Both the position numbers and the translations under genes were made by a program. From Peribacillus frigoritolerans (GTDB taxonomy: Bacteria > Bacillota > Bacilli > Bacillales > DSM-1321), in NCBI RefSeq assembly GCF_040250305.1, contig NZ_CP158190.1, positions 5,302,001 to 5,366,000 on the forward strand: DNA of 64,000 bases. Reading direction: 5' to 3'. Of the stretch, positions 52,201-61,212 are shown piece after piece. Position 1 is the stretch's first letter, and every line of letters begins with the position of its first letter. The notes under the pieces are model-generated. The model ran no database searches, was not told the DNA's origin, and worked only from the letters and a program-made list of their open reading frames with translations.

Positions 52201-52987
52201 GCATTCCATGCATGGACGCCCCTTCACCAAGATCAAGGATTTCTTCATTTTCATCCATGTAATTGTATCCATAAGGTACCTTCGCCGTATAATAATTGCC
52301 TAATAGATGGCTAGATTCCTTCATCCCGTTAATTTCCTTTTCAGTCAGTTCTGCCTTGTTCTCATTATTCAGGAACATATCACGGTGAGATGGGTCGATT
52401 CCAGTATCGATAATCCCGACGACCATCCCTTCCCCTTTATATCCATATTCCCGCCAAGCTTCCTGGGCTTGGACTAGTTCTTTACTATAAAGCATTTCGG
52501 GTTTTTCTACAGGACGTTCATATTCATTCGCAATATGTACTTCAGCAACTTCAGGCATGGCTTCCACCTTTTTGATTTCACCATACTGAAGTTCACCGCT
52601 GAATCCATTGACGACTGTAGTAAAACTTTCAAGCTCCTTGAAAGCTATTTTTTTCTCTTTCACCTTTTTTTTCAATTTCTTCTGATTAGCTAGCTTTTCG
52701 GACTTTAATTGTTGTTTCTTATTTTTTGATAGCTGTTTAAAAAGTTTCCCTTCTTTCGAAGCTGTTTCTATTGCAGGGGCTTCCTTCATCTCTACGATGA
52801 CCCTGACCTTCTCGTCGCTTTTGTATTTCTTATCCAAATCATTTTTCTTCAGCTTTATAATACTTTCCTGATTCTTCTTACCTGCACCGCCCGAACCTGC
52901 CGGGGGGTCTGGGAGTTTCGCTGCGGAAACGCTTGCAGTAAATACTAATAGAAAGATTGCTAGAATGGACAAGCTACGTTTAATCAA
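49250..52987 (-). CDS. vpr: Secreted subtilisin-like serine protease with PA domain and C-terminal Ig-like repeats (Vpr-like)
   Basis: About 1245 residues, an extracellular protease of the S8 family. Signal peptide (about 1-22), I9 propeptide (about 60-150), then the catalytic triad: Asp194 in VGIIDTGID, His263 in HGMHVAGTAG and Ser585 in MSGTSMAAPHVSGG. A PA domain lies between His and Ser, as in Vpr. Beyond residue 700 come Fn3/Ig-like modules (around DNLNGSGLAYYDV, EASEIKEFKIDN and DNFDEIRLYLNGSE) that make it much longer than B. subtilis Vpr (about 806). TTG at 52987 is chosen because GAGGAGG lies eight bases upstream and the signal peptide begins there. Confidence 0.9.
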   Translation of the reverse strand: MIKRSLSILAIFLLVFTASVSAAKLPDPPAGSGGAGKKNQESIIKLKKNDLDKKYKSDEKVRVIVEMKEAPAIETASKEGKLFKQLSKNKKQQLKSEKLANQKKLKKKVKEKKIAFKELESFTTVVNGFSGELQYGEIKKVEAMPEVAEVHIANEYERPVEKPEMLYSKELVQAQEAWREYGYKGEGMVVGIIDTGIDPSHRDMFLNNENKAELTEKEINGMKESSHLLGNYYTAKVPYGYNYMDENEEILDLGEGASMHGMHVAGTAGANGDEENGGIKGVAPEAQLLALKVFGNDPDMQTTWGDIYIKAIDDAIILGADVLNMSLGSTAGFVSAEDPEQQAVSRAVDNGILMSISAGNSAHFGNGFANPSAANPDIGVSGSPGLAYDSVQVASVENNYMDLDAATYDISGQAGKAPFMSASSVHPNALKEKTHDLVAAGLGTPEELSKVDVKGKFALIERGTLSFIEKAQNAQAAGATGVIIYNNADGYISMATDPSITIPQLFMLKSDGAKLKAALTDGEKVKITFNGDKTKAVNPEAGKMSSFSSWGVAPNLDFKPEITAPGGQIYSTLNNDEYGMMSGTSMAAPHVSGGSALVLERVDKEFKLNGSARANLAKKLMMNTSKPLADQGVVNKALDWENPYSPRRQGAGVMQLQSALSTPAVVTESFTKEAKVAMKEIGNKFAFTLKVENFSNKAVKYDVKGNIQTDYAIQGQLGYTANELEAQEIKNASIKINNKSTNKITVPAKKSVTFEVKVDISDAKVLGDDLQTLVDIDEVFPNGYFVEGFISLKDPADTNPELNVPYVGFKGEWDKAPILDGTKYDKESFYGMAGGVSTAGEDFTYLGYDPAGKTFNGKNIAISPNGDGAQDDFVPVLSFLRNAKKVEYNILNGENKSVRKLRTENNVRKDYYDGGLGTAYTLDPARKWDGKINNALAKDGVYYFEIKAMIDYEGAKWQTVKMPIKIDTVKPTVKISKKGNVLTIQGKDNLNGSGLAYYDVQVDGASIMEEPLPANAKQFTLPDVKGEKVQVVAIDYAGNEKTAETELASDSAPIDNHAPAVKIKSPEALSVNNKNKIKITGEIEEASEIKEFKIDNKTVPATYNKANNKYEFSYEKNFEEGVQSFTVKATDKWDNTVSFKRTIMVDATKPGLKVKGVPKTVGVKGKNPKVDVTVEDNFDEIRLYLNGSEVFYHEFKEPYKMRAYKKKIEDLELPLKTGNNKIEFKVTDLAGNESKKSFNINKAKK

Positions 52988-53162
52988 TGAACTTTCCTCC
53001 TCTAAAATAAGCAATTTTTGGAATATTCTTACTGAGTATAAAAGTATCACAACTTTTGGGGTGATTTTAAGAGATAATAGTCACTATTTTCCTATTCCGA
53101 ACTAGGATTTTGTTATTATTTTTCATATTTTAATAGATTTACAAGATAAACGACAAAAAGAT

Positions 53163-53185
53163 GGTGATGTTAAACTAACATCACC
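53163..53185 (-). terminator. Terminator of the app operon
   Basis: GGTGATGTTA (53163-53172) / TAACATCACC (53176-53185) with a three-base loop; T-rich sequence follows on the minus strand. Confidence 0.88.
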
Positions 53186-53194
53186 CCTTTACTT

Positions 53195-54097
53195 CTAGTT
53201 TTTCATTCTTGGGTCCAAGGCATCGCGCAGCCCATCCCCCATTAGGTTAAAGCCGAGTACCGTAAGCATGATCGCAAGCCCAGGGAAAAGAACCGTCCAT
53301 GGTGCTTGAATGATGAACGCCCTGGAATCGGCGAGCATTTTTCCCCACTCTGGCGCTGGCGGCTGTGCACCGAGACCGAGAAAGCCGAGTGCTGCACACT
53401 CAATGATGGCAGTTGCAATCGCTAAGGTACCTTGAACGATAATCGGTGCAAGGCTATTCGGAAGGACGTGGTGAAGGAGAATGCGGCCATCCCCCATTCC
53501 AATTGCCTTTGCAGCCGTTACATATTCCTCTTCTTTCACCGTTAAGACCCTTGAACGTAAAAGCCGGCCGAATATCGGGACATTGACGATGGCTATTGCA
53601 ATAAGTGCGTTGCGAAGGGAGGGCCCCAAAACGGCAACGACAGCAATGGCAAGCAAGATACTTGGAAAGGCCAGAATAATATCAAAGATCCTCGATATGA
53701 TCGTATCTATCCACCTGCCGTAATAACCGGCAATGATTCCCAAAAAAGAACCGACCACAACAGATCCGGCAACAGATAAGAAGCCGACCCCTATTGATAT
53801 GCGCGAGCCATAAATGACCCTGCTCAAAATATCCCGGCCAAATTCATCCGTACCAAACCAATGCTCCGCAGAAGGGGCCAAATGTTTATCACTTAACTTT
53901 TGCCCCTCAAATGAATAAGGTGCTATAACGGGCGCGAAGATGGCGATTAGGATGAAAAATGAAACAATCCCCAGACCTACAAGGGCTACCTTATTTTTCC
54001 TAAAACTTTTCCAGCCTTCCTTCCAGGGAGAGATGACTTTTTCCTCTGCCTCTTTTGGAGGAAGGAGTGGCGAAGTATTCGTTGCTATTTCAGGCAT
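53195..54097 (-). CDS. appC: Oligopeptide ABC transporter permease AppC
   Basis: A 300-residue inner-membrane permease with six helices. The N-terminus carries the OppC_N segment and the C-terminal half the BPD_transp_1 domain, with the EAA loop EEEYVTAAKAIGMGDGRILLHHVLPN that contacts the ATPases. With AppB it forms the channel of a di/oligopeptide importer. GGGAGGGAAACTC precedes ATG. Twelve bases separate it from appB. Confidence 0.92.
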   Translation of the reverse strand: MPEIATNTSPLLPPKEAEEKVISPWKEGWKSFRKNKVALVGLGIVSFFILIAIFAPVIAPYSFEGQKLSDKHLAPSAEHWFGTDEFGRDILSRVIYGSRISIGVGFLSVAGSVVVGSFLGIIAGYYGRWIDTIISRIFDIILAFPSILLAIAVVAVLGPSLRNALIAIAIVNVPIFGRLLRSRVLTVKEEEYVTAAKAIGMGDGRILLHHVLPNSLAPIIVQGTLAIATAIIECAALGFLGLGAQPPAPEWGKMLADSRAFIIQAPWTVLFPGLAIMLTVLGFNLMGDGLRDALDPRMKN

Positions 54098-54109
54098 GAG
54101 TTTCCCTCC

Positions 54110-55114
54110 CTATTTATACTTAATCCTAGGATCGATCGCTGCATACAACAAGTCCACAACTAGATTGATCATGACAAACAAAAAGGCGATGACGAGAATT
54201 CCGGACTGTATCACCGGATAATCCCTAGATAGGATTGCATCATAAATATATGTACCGATACCTGGCCACCCAAAAATGTTTTCCGTCAATATGGCGCCGC
54301 CTAAAAGTAATCCTGTCTGCAGTCCGATAACCGTCACCACTGGAATCAGGGCATTCTTAAAGGAATGCTTGTAAACAACCCAAAACATTCTCATTCCTTT
54401 AGCACGAGCCGTACGAATGAAATCCGATCTCATAACTTCCAGCATGGACGAACGTGTCATCCTTGCAATAATGGCCATCGGAATGGTCGCCAGCGCAATT
54501 CCCGGCAAAATGAGATGTTTGATCACTTCGAAAAACTGATCCACCCTGCCAGCCATGAGTGTATCTATCAAATACAGTCCGGTTATGGCCTCAACAGGAT
54601 CCCTGATATTGTCCCGCCCTGTCGTCGGAAGTAAATCCCATTGAATTGAAATGATATATTGCTCCATTAATCCCAGCCAGAAAATAGGCATGGACAAACC
54701 AATCAACGCAATCACCATGGCGACATAATCAAACCATGAGTTTTGGAACCAAGCTGATATTATCCCTGCATTAACGCCTATGACCACGGCGATGATCATC
54801 GCGATCAAGGCCAGTTCTATCGTAGCCATGAGGTATGGCCCAATTTCTTCAGAAACCGGACTATTCGTTTTTAAGGAAACACCCAGGTCTCCCTTTAACA
54901 AGCCTGATAAGTAATCCCAAAATTGAATGAACCAAGGTTTATCCAGACCAAGTTCCTTTGTCATTGCAGCGACTGCCTCTTCCGTTGCTTGCTGCCCTAA
55001 AATCACCTGTGCTGGATTTCCAGGAATCGCCCGAATCATCATGAATACAATAAACGCCATTCCTAGTAACACTGGTATGAGAGATCCTAAACGTCGTACG
55101 GTATAGGAAAACAA
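54110..55114 (-). CDS. appB: Oligopeptide ABC transporter permease AppB
   Basis: About 334 residues with six helices and the DppB/OppB-like N-terminus FSYTVRRLGSLIPVLLGMAFIVF; the EAA loop is RSDFIRTARAKGMRMFWVVYKHSFKNA. TTG at 55114 is preferred over GTG at 55123 because AAGGCGG lies nine bases before it. This start also gives the usual M-x-x-Y-x-x-RR beginning of the family. Follows the substrate-binding protein gene after a hairpin. Confidence 0.9.
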   Translation of the reverse strand: MFSYTVRRLGSLIPVLLGMAFIVFMMIRAIPGNPAQVILGQQATEEAVAAMTKELGLDKPWFIQFWDYLSGLLKGDLGVSLKTNSPVSEEIGPYLMATIELALIAMIIAVVIGVNAGIISAWFQNSWFDYVAMVIALIGLSMPIFWLGLMEQYIISIQWDLLPTTGRDNIRDPVEAITGLYLIDTLMAGRVDQFFEVIKHLILPGIALATIPMAIIARMTRSSMLEVMRSDFIRTARAKGMRMFWVVYKHSFKNALIPVVTVIGLQTGLLLGGAILTENIFGWPGIGTYIYDAILSRDYPVIQSGILVIAFLFVMINLVVDLLYAAIDPRIKYK

Positions 55115-55186
55115 AACAATCACCCGCCTTTTAAATAAGGGGCCTTAAAAGCGCCCTCGATCATTTTGAAACGCATTCCATAACAA

Positions 55187-55222
55187 AACCGGGAAGCATG
55201 CAAGACTCCATACTACCCGGTT
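55187..55222 (-). terminator. Intercistronic hairpin between appA and appB
   Basis: AACCGGG (55187-55193) and CCCGGTT (55216-55222) enclose a 22-base loop, with TTTTG following on the minus strand. Such partial terminators after binding-protein genes raise binding protein over permease. Confidence 0.5.
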
Positions 55223-55229
55223 CGTACGG

Positions 55230-56846
55230 TTAATTTTCTAGAGAAACATTAACAAGGGATTGTGAACCAGTCGGATGTGGAACAAACCCTTTGACCGTCT
55301 TAGATCCGGCTAACTGCGGTAAAGAGTGTACAAGCGGAACCCATGGAGCTTCTTCATGGATGATTTCCTGTGCTTTTCCATACAACTCATTACGCTTGGC
55401 TTCATCTGCCGTGGACTGAGCTTCAATCAGCAGTTTATGGACTTCATCGTTTGCGTAACGGGCATAGTTGTTGGAGCCGATATTATCTTTATCCAATAAT
55501 GTATAAAGGAAGTTATCCGCATCTCCATTATCGCCTGTCCAGCCCATCATGAAGGATTGGGCTTCACCAGCCTGCACTTTCTCTAAATATGCAGCCCATT
55601 CGTATGAAACGATATTCGCTTCGATGCCGACTTGTTTTAGGCTTGCTTGAATGGCTTCAGCCACTTTTTGACCATCCGGCATATATGGGCGCGGTACCGG
55701 CATTGCCCATAGATCCATTTTAAATCCGTCTTCAAGTCCAGCTTTTTTCAGCAGCTCTTTCGCTTTTTCTACATCATAATCATAGTCTTCGACTTTGTCA
55801 TTGTAGCCAGAAACGGATGGAGGCATAGGATTCTTGGCAGGCTCTGCTGTACCTTCATAAAAATTATCAATGATTTCCTTTTTGTTGATCAAATGCGAGA
55901 TGGCTTGACGCACTTCTTTCTTGTCGAATGGTGCTTTCTCAACATTGAAAGCAAAGTACCCGACGTTCATGGACGCACGTTCGAAAATTTGCAGTTTTTC
56001 ATCTCCTGTAACCTTACTGATATCACTTGGGTTCAACCCGTCCATCAGGTCGATTTCACCCTTGATTGCAGCATTTAAACGTGCAGAGTTATCTTTAATG
56101 ACCTTAAACGTGATTCCATCAAGTTTCGGCAGTCCATCTTGCCAATAGTCATCGTTTTTCACCACTTCAATCGTATCGCCAGGTTTCCATGATTTGAATT
56201 TGAAAGGACCTGTACCAGATGGATTTTTAGTGAAGTCGTCACCCTCTTTTTCAATTCCAGCCGGACTGGCTATTGCAAATGTAGGCATGGCAAGGTTTTT
56301 CAGGAACGGCGCCTGCGGACGGTTCAAAGTGAATTCCACCGTGCTGGCATCGATCGCTTTTACTTCTTTGATAACATGGCCTTCATCACCTTCAAATCCT
56401 CCGAACATGGAGGCATAGTACGCAAATTTACCCTCATCCTTACTTTGTGCCCAACGTTGAAAGTTTTTTACGACCGCATCTGCATTGAAATCCGAACCAT
56501 CATGGAACTTGACTCCGGTTTTCAATTTGAATGTGTATGTTTTTGCGTCATCGGACACTTCCCATGATTCTGCAAGACCCGGATTGATTTCCGTATCATC
56601 TTCCCCATATTTCACTAACGTTTCAAAAATCTGCTGTGTGACGATGAATGATTCCCCATCGGTTACGATGGCTGGGTCAAGACCGACAGCGTCTCCGCCT
56701 TTACCGTATATCAATACGCCGCCTTTCGCTTCACTCGATCCCCCTTTACCATCATCTTTCTCTTTTGATGTAGACGAGGAGCATCCCGCAAGCGCTAGCG
56801 AAAGAGCCAGGATACCAGTCAGCAATAATGCCAATGTTTTCTTCAT
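55230..56846 (-). CDS. appA: Oligopeptide-binding lipoprotein AppA
   Basis: A 538-residue SBP_bac_5 lipoprotein that captures peptides outside the membrane. The signal peptide ends in LALAGCSSS with the lipidated Cys at about 22. Family motifs are PAIVTDGESFIVTQQIFETLVKYG, WEVSDDAKTYTFKLKTGVKFHDG and the SGTGPFKFKSW and INKKEIIDNFYEGTAEPAKNPMPP segments. Length matches B. subtilis AppA (543). Located inside the operon, after appF, which is the appDFABC order. Confidence 0.92.
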   Translation of the reverse strand: MKKTLALLLTGILALSLALAGCSSSTSKEKDDGKGGSSEAKGGVLIYGKGGDAVGLDPAIVTDGESFIVTQQIFETLVKYGEDDTEINPGLAESWEVSDDAKTYTFKLKTGVKFHDGSDFNADAVVKNFQRWAQSKDEGKFAYYASMFGGFEGDEGHVIKEVKAIDASTVEFTLNRPQAPFLKNLAMPTFAIASPAGIEKEGDDFTKNPSGTGPFKFKSWKPGDTIEVVKNDDYWQDGLPKLDGITFKVIKDNSARLNAAIKGEIDLMDGLNPSDISKVTGDEKLQIFERASMNVGYFAFNVEKAPFDKKEVRQAISHLINKKEIIDNFYEGTAEPAKNPMPPSVSGYNDKVEDYDYDVEKAKELLKKAGLEDGFKMDLWAMPVPRPYMPDGQKVAEAIQASLKQVGIEANIVSYEWAAYLEKVQAGEAQSFMMGWTGDNGDADNFLYTLLDKDNIGSNNYARYANDEVHKLLIEAQSTADEAKRNELYGKAQEIIHEEAPWVPLVHSLPQLAGSKTVKGFVPHPTGSQSLVNVSLEN

Positions 56847-56888
56847 ATTCTTCCCCCTTATTATTTGCGAATTTATGTATACGTCGTG

Positions 56889-57857
56889 TCAATTGTATAA
56901 ATGACAAGCAACGTAGTGACCAGGTTTATGTTCACTCAGGATTGGCTTTTCCGTATTGCATTCTGCCATCGCCTTCGGACATCTCGTATGGAATGGACAG
57001 CCGCCGGGCGGGTTTGATGGGCTTGGAACATCTCCCTGCAGGATTACCCTATCCCCCTTGTATTCCACATCCGGGATGGGCACGGCTGATAATAAAGCCT
57101 GCGTATATGGGTGAAGCGGATCTTCATAAAGTCCTTCACTTTCCGTCAATTCAACTATATGTCCAAGATACATGACACCGACACGGTCGGAGATATGCCT
57201 TACCACCCCAAGATCATGAGCAATGAACAAGTAGGTCAAATCAAAATCTTCCTGCAAATCCTGCAACAGATTCAAGACCTGGGCCTGAATCGACACATCC
57301 AGTGCAGATACCGGCTCATCAGCAATGATCAGTTTGGGGTTGACTGCAAGTGCCCTCGCGATGCCAATACGCTGCCGCTGCCCCCCACTGAATTGATGCG
57401 GATACCTTTTAGCATGGTAACTGCTTAAGCCAACAACCTTAAGAAGTTCCTGTACACGGGCTTTTCGTGCCTTTTTATCTTTAACCCCATGAACGATGAG
57501 CGGTTCTTCCAATATTTTTTCAATTGTATGCCTGGGATTGAGGGAAGCGAATGGGTCCTGGAAGACCATCTGCATTTCACGGCGCATCTTTCTCATTTCA
57601 CCGGCAGATAAAGCCGTCAGGTCCTTTCCTTCAAAATAAACATTACCCTCACTCGGCTCAAGCAATCGAAGCAATAATCTTCCCGTCGTCGACTTTCCGC
57701 AACCGCTTTCACCGACAAGTCCCAAGGTTTCCCCTTTATAAATGGAAAAGGACAAACCATCAACTGCCTTGACCTCTCCAATGGTCTTTCCCAGAACCCC
57801 TCCTTTAATCGGAAAATGCTTCTTTAGGTTTTCTACCTTAACCAATGTTTGACTCAT
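56889..57857 (-). CDS. appF: Oligopeptide ABC transporter ATPase AppF
   Basis: A 322-residue ATPase with Walker [19 protein letters not shown], signature [17 protein letters not shown], Walker [16 protein letters not shown]-loop FIAHDLGVV, and the Opp/Dpp-type C-terminal cysteine segment [19 protein letters not shown] at 57857 is chosen because AAAGGAG lies nine bases upstream. It overlaps the appD end by 20 bases, so the two ATPases are coupled. Confidence 0.93.
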   Translation of the reverse strand: MSQTLVKVENLKKHFPIKGGVLGKTIGEVKAVDGLSFSIYKGETLGLVGESGCGKSTTGRLLLRLLEPSEGNVYFEGKDLTALSAGEMRKMRREMQMVFQDPFASLNPRHTIEKILEEPLIVHGVKDKKARKARVQELLKVVGLSSYHAKRYPHQFSGGQRQRIGIARALAVNPKLIIADEPVSALDVSIQAQVLNLLQDLQEDFDLTYLFIAHDLGVVRHISDRVGVMYLGHIVELTESEGLYEDPLHPYTQALLSAVPIPDVEYKGDRVILQGDVPSPSNPPGGCPFHTRCPKAMAECNTEKPILSEHKPGHYVACHLYN

Positions 57858-58842
57858 GCAAGGCAGCTCCTTTCCCATCTTCATACAGCCAGCAGCGAAC
57901 ATGCTGACCCTCATCGAATTTCAATAGAGACGGGGTCTCATTTATACATTGCTCCATGGCATGGGAGCATCGAGGGGCAAACTGGCACCCGAGGTTGCTT
58001 GTCCCAGGTTTTGGCACATTACCAGGTATTGAGTAAAGGCGCTCTTTCTTTATTCGCATATCCGGAATCGATTGAAGTAAACCGACCGTATAAGGATGCT
58101 TAGGATTTTGGAAAATCGTTTGCACATTTCCTTCCTCTATTACCTTGCCGGCATACATGACAATGACACGTTCACACATTTGCGCAACTACCCCAAGATC
58201 ATGGGTAATCATCATGATTGCCGTGTCTGTTTCTTTATTTAAATTCTTCATTAATTCTAGGATTTGTGCCTGGATCGTCACATCCAAAGCCGTTGTAGGT
58301 TCATCGGCTATAAGGAGTTTCGGCTCACAGATCATGGCCATGGCTATCATGACCCTTTGTCTCATTCCGCCTGAAAGCTGATGCGGATATTCATCGAGCA
58401 ATTCCTCGGCACGTCCAAGCCCAACCAGCTTCAACATTTCCACCGCTCTTTGGCGGGCCTGTTTTTTGTTCCATTTTTTATGTATCCGAAGCGTCTCGAC
58501 CAACTGCTCGCCAATAGTGAACACGGGATTCAAGCTTGTCATCGGTTCCTGAAATATCATCGCTATATCATTCCCGCGAATTTTTCTCATTTTCGCTTCA
58601 GACGCATTTGCGATGTTCTCTCCTTTAAAAAGGATTTCTCCCTCCACCTTACCAGCCGGTGAAGAAACCAGACCCATGATGGACAGAGAAGTAACGCTTT
58701 TTCCGCACCCCGATTCTCCCACTATCCCTAAAACCTCACCAGGATTGACATGAAAATCTATTGAATTCACGACAGGGATCACCCCATCGTCCGTACGAAA
58801 ACTGGTTTGCAGCCCATTCACCTTAATAATTGGTTCGTCCAT
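57838..58842 (-). CDS. appD: Oligopeptide ABC transporter ATPase AppD
   Basis: A 334-residue ATPase with Walker [18 protein letters not shown], signature [16 protein letters not shown], Walker [16 protein letters not shown]-loop MITHDLGVV and the C-terminal [15 protein letters not shown] cluster typical of OppD. First gene of the appDFABC-type operon; ATG at 58842 has AGGAAGTG five bases upstream. The App system of B. subtilis imports peptides and can replace Opp, so it might also re-import quorum peptides (inference). Confidence 0.93.
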   Translation of the reverse strand: MDEPIIKVNGLQTSFRTDDGVIPVVNSIDFHVNPGEVLGIVGESGCGKSVTSLSIMGLVSSPAGKVEGEILFKGENIANASEAKMRKIRGNDIAMIFQEPMTSLNPVFTIGEQLVETLRIHKKWNKKQARQRAVEMLKLVGLGRAEELLDEYPHQLSGGMRQRVMIAMAMICEPKLLIADEPTTALDVTIQAQILELMKNLNKETDTAIMMITHDLGVVAQMCERVIVMYAGKVIEEGNVQTIFQNPKHPYTVGLLQSIPDMRIKKERLYSIPGNVPKPGTSNLGCQFAPRCSHAMEQCINETPSLLKFDEGQHVRCWLYEDGKGAALHESNIG

Positions 58843-58922
58843 CAAATCACTTCCTATATATAACTTTTTTTCCAATTATATTATTGGGTTTATTATTGCA
58901 TCAAAATTAAAATATTACAATA

Positions 58923-58937
58923 TATTTTCTAAAAATT
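58923..58937 (-). promoter_or_regulatory. CodY-like box upstream of the app operon
   Basis: TATTTTCTAAAAATT matches 13 of 15 positions of the CodY consensus AATTTTCWGAAAATT. It lies about 80 bp upstream of appD, where repression of a peptide transporter in rich medium would be expected. Confidence 0.55.
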
Positions 58938-58990
58938 CTAATTTAACAGAATTATTTTTTATTTTTTTCTATTTACGCACTTTTTGGCAC

Positions 58991-59018
58991 AAAAAAAAGA
59001 CTGCAAATTTGCAGTCAT
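58991..59018 (-). terminator. Terminator downstream of ssbB
   Basis: GACTGCAAATTTGCAGTC (58999-59016) is a perfect palindrome followed by eight T on the minus strand. It lies 320 bp past ssbB; the gap 59019-59340 holds no gene I can support. Confidence 0.75.
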
Positions 59019-59340
59019 TACAAGAGGGGAAACAGATAAATCGATTTTATTGAGGGTAAATCGGGGTTTCCAGCCGAGGAAGAAGCTATATTAGCTTTGG
59101 GGAATGAATGGATGAAAATGAATTTTATATACTACTGTAAATTTTTACTAAATTGTGCTGAAATTCTGTCCATTTATTATTCATTATGGTCATATAAATA
59201 CTTTTTTTATTTCCTATGTTTTAAGCATAAAATTGATCCATCCTATTATTGACGGAATAAATCACTAATGTTTTTTCCACTACTGCATTTTATTGAAAAC
59301 AATCTTGCTTCTGTCCTGAGTCGGGCCGTCATGCCCAAAA

Positions 59341-59703
59341 CTATAAACCAATATGTTCAAACTCCTTGGGCTTAACATCATTTTGTTTAGACCCAATGAA
59401 TTGAACCCTCTCGGCGACCACTTCAGTTACATATACATATTTACCCTCCTGATTTTCATATCTCCTTGTTTGTATTCTGCCAGTTATGCCGATTATGGCA
59501 CCTTTTTTACAATATTGAGCAGTATTTTCAGCAGACTTTTTCCATATGATACACTGTACAAAGTCGGCCTCATAGTTACCGACAGTATTACGAAAGTTCC
59601 GGTTGACTGCTAAAGTGATATTGGAAACAGCCTTGCCATCGGGTGTGTATCTTAATTCGGGATCCTTTGTAAGCCTGCCGACGAGGGTAACTTGGTTAAT
59701 CAT
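59341..59703 (-). CDS. ssbB: Single-stranded DNA-binding protein SsbB (competence-type)
   Basis: A 120-residue OB-fold SSB that coats incoming single strands during transformation in B. subtilis, where the gene (ywpH) is ComK-controlled. It starts [20 protein letters not shown] and includes [21 protein letters not shown] and [24 protein letters not shown]. It ends without the long Gly-rich linker and acidic DDDLPF tail of SsbA, which marks the short paralogue. A ComK-like box lies 98-132 bp upstream. Confidence 0.9.
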   Translation of the reverse strand: MINQVTLVGRLTKDPELRYTPDGKAVSNITLAVNRNFRNTVGNYEADFVQCIIWKKSAENTAQYCKKGAIIGITGRIQTRRYENQEGKYVYVTEVVAERVQFIGSKQNDVKPKEFEHIGL

Positions 59704-59800
59704 TTTTTCACCCCTTCCTCTTTAATATGCTTTAATCATACTCCTTCTTCCATTGATTAAAAAATGGAGGAAATGGTCTTGTTACACCATTTTTCTTCAT

Positions 59801-59835
59801 AAAAAACCGTTTGAATTGATGCAAAATCATTTTTT
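59801..59835 (-). promoter_or_regulatory. Candidate ComK box upstream of ssbB
   Basis: Two AT-boxes of the AAAA-N5-TTTT type: AAAA-AACCG-TTTG (59801-59813, one mismatch) and AAAA-TCATT-TTTT (59823-59835, perfect), nine bases apart. K-boxes normally have two such AT-boxes separated by 8, 18 or 31 bp. The region is AT-rich, so chance matches are possible. Confidence 0.5.
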
Positions 59836-59960
59836 ATTGATTAAAATCAGGTGAAAAACGAATAGTTAACAAAATTAAATATTTTGCAAATTTTTATTCT
59901 ATCCTTCATAATTTAGACAAATGTTGGGTATTCATTTCATTAAGGGACTTTTTTTTAGTA

Positions 59961-59969
59961 TGATATAAT
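59961..59969 (+). promoter_or_regulatory. Extended -10 promoter of ywpF
   Basis: TGATATAAT at 59961-59969 is an extended -10 (TGN-TATAAT) about 95 bp before the ywpF start. No good -35 is seen. Confidence 0.55.
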
Positions 59970-60063
59970 TACCTTTAAAAGGATTAATCGAAATGTACCA
60001 TTTCAAAATTTACGTTTAAGAGAGGTAATTACCGCTCTTTCTTGCAAGAAACGGAGGAATTAG

Positions 60064-60498
60064 ATGAAATCATTTAAATTGATCTCGTTGCAAATTGTAA
60101 CTGAAAATTTTAACTTGATTGATATTGCATTAACAGATGGATTGATTATAAATAAAGAAAACGACGCTAGATCGTGGTTACTGGAAGCCTTTGTAGAAGA
60201 AAATCATTTCAAAGAGCTTGAACCTTCACTTCCCGATATAAACGGAGAAGTGTATATCCAGGCCGTCATTACCAACAAGGATAATGAACCGGCTTTGTTT
60301 CACACTGTACTACGCACAATAAGAAAAGTCGGCAGCCATTACAGCCTTCTATTCGTTGGTCACATCCAAAAAACACGGAGCAAATATGCAGAACTCCTTC
60401 TTGAAGATTTAGTCCAAAAAGGTCTCGTCGGCGATGAATTAATAAATGAGTTCAAGCAAAAAATCCGCTCGAAGCCTAAATTAGCAACCAATAAATAA
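60064..60498 (+). CDS. ywpF: YwpF-like protein
   Basis: A 144-residue soluble protein whose start MKSFKLISLQIVTE and length fit the YwpF family. It lies between ssbB (ywpH) and fabZ (ywpB) as in B. subtilis, which supports the assignment. No catalytic motif is apparent and the function is unknown. GGAGGAATTAG precedes ATG. Confidence 0.75.
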   Translation: MKSFKLISLQIVTENFNLIDIALTDGLIINKENDARSWLLEAFVEENHFKELEPSLPDINGEVYIQAVITNKDNEPALFHTVLRTIRKVGSHYSLLFVGHIQKTRSKYAELLLEDLVQKGLVGDELINEFKQKIRSKPKLATNK

Positions 60499-60542
60499 AA
60501 ACCCTTCCCTTAATTCCCATCCCCTAATCGAATACACATAAA

Positions 60543-60600
60543 AAAGACTGACTTAGATGAAGAAGGATATTGATCCTCTTCTTGCCTAAGCCAGTCTTTG
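60543..60600. terminator. Bidirectional terminator between ywpF and the lipoprotein gene
   Basis: AAAGACTG-a-CTTAG pairs with CTAAG-c-CAGTCTTT, with a second inner stem GAAGA.GGAT/ATCC.CTTC. A T run follows on the minus strand; the plus-strand tail is weaker. Confidence 0.85.
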
Positions 60601-60614
60601 TCATTCTGTGCTAA

Positions 60615-60896
60615 TTACTTATTTTTGTCGCCATTTTTATCAGCGTCTTCAATCAATTCATCGGCATCATTATCGATGTTATTATCGTCGTTTTCTAGCA
60701 ATCCGTCATCATTACCGTTCATGCCATTATCATCCGTGCCGTTGTTATCATTTCCACCATTGTTTTCATCTTCAATGATGTTGTTATCTTCTTCTGGTGC
60801 GGGATTGTTGTTGTCATTATTATCCGTTCCACATCCAGCAAGGAACATAATAGATAATAAAGATCCCCCAATTAGTGCAAAAATTTTCTTCATCAT
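60615..60896 (-). CDS. Small Asn/Asp-rich lipoprotein
   Basis: A 93-residue predicted lipoprotein: a short signal peptide (MMKKIFALIGGSLLSIMFLAGC) with lipobox LAGC, then a low-complexity tail of Asn, Asp, Gly and Glu (NDNNNP..., NNGGND..., NDDGLLENDDN). No known domain. It would be membrane-anchored with an acidic tail on the outer side, possibly cation-binding; this is inference. ATG at 60896 follows GGGAGG by nine bases; the longer frame from 60926 lacks an SD. Confidence 0.75.
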   Translation of the reverse strand: MMKKIFALIGGSLLSIMFLAGCGTDNNDNNNPAPEEDNNIIEDENNGGNDNNGTDDNGMNGNDDGLLENDDNNIDNDADELIEDADKNGDKNK

Positions 60897-61016
60897 TTTT
60901 GGCAACCTCCCTTCTTTCTTTATCATTAGCTATTTTGCCCGAATGTGAAAATAACTTGCGTCCTATTTTAAATTTAAAAAGAAAATCCTCTAATTTGAAT
61001 TTAATCATTAAAAAAT

Positions 61017-61042
61017 GCCGGACATAAAAATGTCCGGCTTTC
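61017..61042 (-). terminator. Terminator of fabZ
   Basis: GCCGGACAT (61017-61025) / ATGTCCGGC (61030-61038) with a four-base loop and six T on the minus strand. Confidence 0.88.
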
Positions 61043-61151
61043 AAAGGGAGAATAGATAGTTCTTAAAACCGTGCTTGCTTTAAAAAAGCATGCAGTGCTA
61101 TTTATATACACCGCTTCACGATTCCTTAAACCATTTTTTTGAAATATATAG

Positions 61152-61178
61152 TTAATTTAGTTAATTTAGTTAATTTAG
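61152..61178. repeat. Three tandem copies of a 9-bp repeat
   Basis: TTAATTTAG occurs three times without a gap (61152-61160, 61161-61169, 61170-61178) just downstream of fabZ in a non-coding gap. Copy number may vary between strains. Confidence 0.85.
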
Positions 61179-61212
61179 TCCATTTCCTTTTCATTGAAAA
61201 TGAATGAATTTC

